Source: Protopterus annectens
Lineage: Eukaryota > Chordata > Ceratodontiformes > Protopteridae
Direction: 5' to 3'
DNA length: 64,000 nucleotides
Assembly: GCF_019279795.1 (NCBI RefSeq)
Contig: NC_056726.1
Location: 1,019,798,835-1,019,862,834 of the forward strand
This document shows, one piece after another, positions 59,346 to 64,000 of the stretch. The position numbers were made by a program, and so were the translations under genes. The notes under the pieces are model-generated. The model searched no databases and was not told the DNA's origin. It saw nothing but the letters and a program-made list of their open reading frames with translations. Each line of letters begins with the position of its first letter. The first letter of the stretch is position 1.

Positions 59346-59445
59346 TTGGTGAAAACTTTGTCCTCCTCACTGAATCTTTTCTTTAGGCAATGCCACATTG
59401 GCAGACCTTCCAACATAGCAAAATCAATCCAAGGCAATCTAAAGG

Positions 59446-61376
59446 TATTACTGTTCAATGTCACACATCTAAACAAGAAGCTACAATCACTCTAAGCTGT
59501 CATGACCTTGGAGAACGCAGATATCTGTGCAGTTACTGAGACATTGTTTAAAGCCACAGAGAATACTCCAGCAGTCCAAGGCTTCAGTGCTTTCCATACA
59601 TTTAGACCAGCAACTACACAGGCAGGGAAAAAAGGTGGATGACTCTCGATCTACATAAATAACAAGCATACCTTGAGATTGGTTAAATTGGATGATGTTC
59701 TGAAGTTTTTCCATGTACAAATTACCATTGACAAACTCCCATGCTATATCCTAGAAAATGATAGGCCATCCTGGATGACCCAGGAAACCCACAGCTCATA
59801 TGAAGACCTGCTGGAAACATTCACCTTCAACCAAACACTATACGCATTGGTAACTTTAATTACCCCTCCATAGACTAGGGATCCTGTTCCAAATTTGCAG
59901 GCACAGAGATTCCTGGACTTTGTTAACATATGAACACCCTAGACCAGATAGTACATACACCCACAAAAGGTGCAAACATATTGGACATGGTACTCACAAA
60001 TAAGAGAGAACACTGCATCCCCAAGTGTTGTGTCCTCTGTGGTCAGGTCAGACCACAAAGTTGTCTTCTTTGAGATAAAAATCAGTTCTGTAACTCTAGT
60101 AAACCCTGCATCAGTTAAGAAACACTCCAAGGCAAAGTATCTCTTATTAAATGATAACCTGTCAAAATTTCAAGCCCCTCCAAACACAGATAACACAGCA
60201 GCCTATGTAGAACTGCTCACAGAAACTGTGTGCAACCATGTCAGTGGTTGCATACAGGCAGCTGTGAGCAGAAGTAAGCCCAAATCAAACACAAATAACA
60301 AGCCACTCTGATGCAATCAAATATTAACCAAGTTGTACAATAAAATTAAATGGTCATTGCTAAACTTAGGAAATGCAACACCCAAAAAAGATAAAAACTC
60401 TTTCATCAAACTGAATAGAAAAGGTACAGTGCAAATTAAGATGAATGAAGCCAGTTTTGATGTTAAGTTGGCTTCCCAGGACAAGGGCATATATAAGGCA
60501 TTCTTTAGCTATGTCCAAAACCTTAAAGGCAAAGCACAACAGTGTGCCAGACTGATTTTAAATGGTGCCACATTCATGGAGCCATAGTAAATCTACTAGC
60601 TGACAAATTCAGCTCCAACTTTACCCCCCCACACACACACACACTGCCCCTCAAGAAATACCATCAAGCATAACCTTACCAACTATTAACAGGGAGCAAG
60701 TCTTGAATGTGCTCTTTAATGCAAAGACATAGCCTCGGTAGCCCTCAGTTATATCTTGGAATGCCTCCTAAACAGTCTAAAATGAACAGTCAGGGCTGCT
60801 GGAGTCAATTTTCAACATGGGAGTCATAGACCTATTAGTCTGACTAGTCCCATCTGCAAAGCCATGGGAAGAATTATTATGGAAATGATTAATAAAGATT
60901 AATAATGACATAGGCAACCTTCAGACACTGTAACCAACCCAGTTTGGTTTCATCAAGGGCAGGTCATGTCTACTCAACCTGCTGGACTTCGTTGAGAAGG
61001 ATGCCAAGCTAAGGTATGAGGGCAAAATGGTGCATACTGTCTACCTTGACCTGGAAAAGGCATTTGATACAATACCCCACTCAGTCATTGTTAATAAACT
61101 CATGGAATTAGGTATAAACCCCTATATGATGCTCTGGATAGCTAACTGTCTCACAGATAGGACCCAAGAAGTTGGGATTAGGAAGACCATTTCCTCAGGC
61201 CTCCATGCTGGGTCCGCTCCTTTTTCACATCTACTTCTTAGAAGTCAAGGGAAATGTCAAGGGCATCTGACTGACCATGTCTGAGGATGATTGCAAATTA
61301 GGAGTGGTCACTGAATCGCCAAAAGCACTATCATCTTCCTGGAAGGTTTAACACAGACAAATGACTGGTGCCAAAA
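59446..61376 (+). pseudogene. older LINE ORF2 (endonuclease + RT), truncated by DIRS
   Basis: Endonuclease words ICAVTETLFKATENTP and RSDHKVVFFEIKI (frame 59970-60311) are present. RT words are GRSCLLNLLDF, YLDLEKAFDTIPHS (frame 61027-61284) and EDDCKLG, where FADD has become SEDD. Many stops and shifts occur. The gene ends abruptly in the segment TNDWCQ at 61376, at the junction with the DIRS terminal repeat. Confidence 0.65.
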
Positions 61377-61829
61377 ATAGAAGTTATGTTCTTACCATAA
61401 CGTTCCATGTTAGTTGTCTTCTTCTCGCCTTCTTCTTGCTGGATGGGTTCGGAGCCGACCTCGGCTCCGACTCGGCCACTCTAAAAGCTCGAGAGTTGGT
61501 TCCACCGGCTTGAGGCTCCCCTTATATCCCACAATGCTAGGCGAGAGTTACCTCAGATCTCGTTTGTAAGCTAACCCCAGCTTATAATAGTTACAGAATA
61601 ACTCTAAACAGAGTCCACCTCTAACAACAGGGAGAAAGAAGGGTGACCTACATCCTGATTCAGGAGATATGCAAGCAGCATATGTCTAAGAAAGAGGTGG
61701 TAGAAAGAGAGGTCACAATCACAACTCCTCTAGGTCTGTCCAGGCCAGGGGGAAGGAGGGTGGGACGCAAGAAGAAGGCGAGAAGAAGACAACTAACATG
61801 GAACGTTATGGTAAGAACATAACTTCTAT
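61377..61829. repeat. 453 bp module bounded by perfect 63 bp inverted repeats (DIRS terminus)
   Basis: 61377-61439 (ATAGAAGTTATGTTCTTACC...) is the exact reverse complement of 61767-61829. The interior has a perfect hairpin, GGAGCCGA-CC-TCGGCTCC at 61451-61468, and TTATATCCC near 61523. A diverged third copy of the repeat's inner part follows at 61829-61870 (AGTTGTCTATCTCGCCTTCATTCTTGCTGGATGGG in pieces). DIRS elements are known for inverted terminal repeats plus internal complementary regions, so this is probably the 3' terminus of the minus-strand DIRS next to it. Confidence 0.65.
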
Positions 61830-61901
61830 ATGTTAAGTTGTCTATCTCGCCTTCATTCTTGCTGGATGGGACCGCATCCCTAGCACCTTGTCCCGGGTGG
61901 C

Positions 61902-63517
61902 CTAACGGAACAGACTCCTGAGAACAGTGGAACCAAAATTAGCTCTATGCCTAGAAGCTAAATCCAACTTATAATGAGAAATGAAAGTGTGAGGAGTAGC
62001 CCAAGTAGCCGCTGCACAAATGGTGTCAATAGGCAGTCTGTCTTGGAAGGCTAAGGAAGTAGCCAAAGCTCTTGTAGAATGGGCCTTAGGTTTATTAGGC
62101 AGCTTTTGGCGTCTAATCTCATAAACAAGGGTAATCAGAGATGTAAGCCATCTAGATAATGATACCTTTGAAACTGAAAGTCCCTTTCTGCCTTATGCAT
62201 AGGAGACAAACAGTTGATCAGATTTTCTGAAATGTTTTGTTCTATCCAAATAGTACCTCAACTGACGATGAACATCTAGCCAGTGTAATTTTTGTTCAGA
62301 CCTATTGGAAAATTCTGGAAAAAAGACAGGGAGGTCAATGCTTTGATTTAGGTTTGACGTCGAGACTACCTTAGGCAAAAGGACGGGTTGGTTCGTAAGG
62401 ATACCCTGTCCTTATGGAACAATAGATAAGGAGGTCGACAGCTGAGTGCATGAAGTTCTGAGACTCTTCTAGCTGAAGTAATAGCTACCAGAAAGAGAGT
62501 CTTCCATGATAGCAATTTTAAAGAACAGGATGCTGCAGGTTCGAAAGGGGGTAGAATCAAAGAAGTAAGAACTAAATTTAGGTCCCAAGGAGAAGGAGGA
62601 TTTCTTATAGGAGGTCTGAGAAGAAAAACTCCTTTCAAAAAGGCTTTGCAAAGCTTGTGGGACATTAAGGCAGACTCAGAAATACCCACATGAAAGTTAG
62701 AGATAGCTGCCAATTGAACTTTAAGAGTAGAAGGGGATGAACCTGCATGGAAGAGTTCAGCTAGAAAATCAAGGACTATTTGGATGGAAGCAGTGAAAGG
62801 ATCTATGTCCCTTCCTTGAGCCCAAAATGTGAAACGTTTCCACTTACTCAAGTAAATCTTCCTAGTGGAAGATTTATGGGAAGCTATCAAAATATCTCGA
62901 ACAGAGTGAGATAATTGAGGAAGCCTGGCTAAGGTTGGAACTGGAGGAACCAAGCAGTGAGGTTCAGAGAGGGGAGGGAGCGATGTAACTGACCCGATTG
63001 ATGGATCAAAAGGTCTGGAACTAGGTCCAGATGCCAAGGTCGCTCCAGTAGAAATTGATGAAGAAAGGGGAACCACACCTGTCGAGGCCAGTAAGGAGCA
63101 ATGAGGATCAACGAGGCCTTCTGAGCGATAGCTTTCTGTATCACTTGAGAGATTAGTGGGAAGGAGGAAATGCATACAGAAGTCCCGGGGCCAAACTTGG
63201 ACTAGAGCGTCTCTGCTGGGTTGGCCTGGTAAAGGGAATAGGGTGAAATAATGTCTGCACTTGCTGTTTTGGGGAGTAGCAAAAGATCGCAGCAAGGCTG
63301 ACCCCACTTGAGAAAAATCTCTCTCACAACAGAGTCTTTCAGAGACCACTCGTGAGGCATGAGGATAGCTCTGCTCAATTTGTCCGCTATTTGATTGGAC
63401 TTCCGGGATGTGCATTGCTATCAGAAAACGCTGAGAAGAAATCGCCCATTGCCACAATCTGAGTGCTTCTCGACACAGGGGTAGGACCTGGTTCCGCCTT
63501 GTTTGTTGATGTACCAC
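61902..63517 (-). pseudogene. DIRS tyrosine recombinase, broken by a one-base deletion and a stop
   Basis: The frame 62366-63517 contains a decayed RNase H end and linker, then the recombinase core-binding part (SSTRKIYLSKWKRFTFWAQ, IVLDFLAELF, LKVQLAAISNFH) and the first catalytic Arg region TSARRVSEL (Arg codons 62465-62470). A T run one base short near 62377 shifts the frame into 62193-62378, which ends at TAA 62193-62195. Beyond it are KAHSTR (His 62079-62081, Arg 62070-62072) and SHYKL (Tyr 61971-61973), with a natural stop at 61902-61904. The R...HxxR...Y residues are therefore all present in the DNA. Such recombinases integrate circular DIRS cDNA. Confidence 0.8.
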
Positions 63518-64000
63518 ACTACAGACATATTGTCTGTCTGGATTGCAATCGCTCCCAAGGAAGAGAGTCTTGAAGGGCTTGCAACGCTAAAAGCACTGCT
63601 CTCATCTCCAGGACATTTATGTGCAAGTGGCATTCGTCTGGTTGCCATGTGCCCTGGACCGTCCTGCCCTGATAATGCCCCCCCCCAACCGATCAGGGAG
63701 GCGTCCGTTGTCAGAGTAGCAACCCGAGGGAGGAACAAAGGGTCTTCCCAACCAGAGCTGAGGGAAGACATCCACCACATGAGATGATTTCTGCACGCCT
63801 GCGTGATCATAATGGTGTGGGACATTGGAAGTTGCTGGTATGACCATTGTGTAAAGAGCATCCATTGAAGGATTCGCATGTGGAATCTGGCTAATGGAAG
63901 CAGAGGTATGGCAGCCGCCATAATTCCCAACACTTTCAGAACTAACCTGGCTTTGATTCTGTTGTTGTTGAAAAGGAGTGAGACCAGTCTGTGTATGTCT
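63421..64000 (-). pseudogene. DIRS RT C-terminus and RNase H
   Basis: The frame 63421-63933 reads LGIMAAAIPLLPLARFHMR (RT connection typical of DIRS), then TTDASLIGWGGAL (RNase H first Asp), ESSAFSV (Glu region, shifted) and IQTDNMSVVWYINKQGG (third Asp). A frameshift near 63480 moves the rest into the overlapping frame (CREALRLWQWAISSQRFLIAMHIP). The RT catalytic domain lies beyond the window. The product would make and trim the cDNA. Confidence 0.75.

Larger units (their letters stand above)
59051..61376 (+). mobile_element. older LINE, 3' part after the nested insertion
   Basis: Sequence resumes with VCVNDLRHSSPDYMKRY (ORF1), then ORF2 endonuclease and RT, and stops at 61376 where a DIRS terminus begins. 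It is an older subfamily resembling the 43 kb fragment (TDRTQE, INPYM). Together with 53560-54800 it is one element split by a younger LINE. Confidence 0.7.
61377..64000 (-). mobile_element. DIRS-like retrotransposon, 3' half (continues past the window edge)
   Basis: On the minus strand, from the window edge: RT palm/connection and RNase H (63421-63933), tyrosine recombinase (61902-63517) and the inverted-repeat terminus (61377-61829). The order RT-RNase H-YR with the recombinase last is diagnostic of DIRS1-type elements. It inserted into the older LINE at 61376. Copies here are less decayed than those at 47.7 and 51.8 kb, so it is younger. Confidence 0.8.

Noticed and set aside
61902..63517. 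Phage-type or host integrase gene
   Set aside because: The order RT-RNase H-recombinase and adjacent inverted repeats identify it as DIRS, not a phage or host gene.

Overview
The window looks like gene-poor chromosome from a large, repeat-rich vertebrate genome. An amphibian or lungfish would fit, but this is an inference from repeat content alone: CR1-like LINEs, DIRS-type tyrosine-recombinase retrotransposons, Harbinger DNA transposons, tRNA-derived SINEs and long (TG)n and (AT)n microsatellites. I found no convincing host housekeeping gene, no rRNA and no functional tRNA. Nearly all protein similarity belongs to transposable elements, and almost every copy is broken. Domain calls were made by eye; no database search was run.

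Layout. 1-5178: TG/CA-rich DNA without genes, holding a cluster of short elements with the end motif AGGGTTGCCACC (767-1453). 5179-16052: a CR1-like LINE complex. It starts with three tandem ~622 bp promoter-like monomers and continues with ORF1, into which a truncated sister LINE is nested. The 3.31 kb unit that follows is present twice (9424 and 12733). The pattern of differences indicates one unequal crossover between the nested copy and its host. 16053-26219: TG-rich DNA with a five-unit tandem array of tRNA-derived SINE sequence (16470-17520) and, on the minus strand, a two-exon Myb/SANT-like gene with phase-matched splice sites (21341-24159). 26220-30318: an old LINE copy. 32092-37582: another short inverted-end element, a 281 bp tandem repeat and a second LINE of the same subfamily as the 26 kb copy. 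38341-38577: a compound (CT)(AT)(AG) microsatellite. 38678-39075: two tRNA-derived SINE heads. 39775-40968: a Harbinger transposase pseudogene on the minus strand. 42795-47420: LINE fragments and a second Harbinger remnant. 47709-49107 and 51815-52860: decayed DIRS elements. 53560-61376: an old LINE interrupted by a nearly full-length younger LINE (54801-59045, 5 bp target duplication). 61377-64000: the 3' half of a younger DIRS element on the minus strand, ending in a module bounded by perfect 63 bp inverted repeats.

How the parts work together. In the CR1-like LINEs, ORF1 has a paired-cysteine zinc-binding start and an SGNH esterase domain; ORF2 has an APE-type endonuclease and a reverse transcriptase; the 3' end is an octamer tail (TATGAACC)n. 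Harbinger elements need a DDE transposase and a Myb-like partner; both protein types occur here on the same strand. DIRS elements carry RT, RNase H and a tyrosine recombinase. At least one SINE carries a 3' end resembling the LINE tail, as expected if the LINE machinery copies it. The most notable points are the tandemly repeated, mutually unrelated 5' regions of the LINE subfamilies, the reconstructable crossover in the LINE array, the SINE tandem array and the two-exon Myb-like gene.
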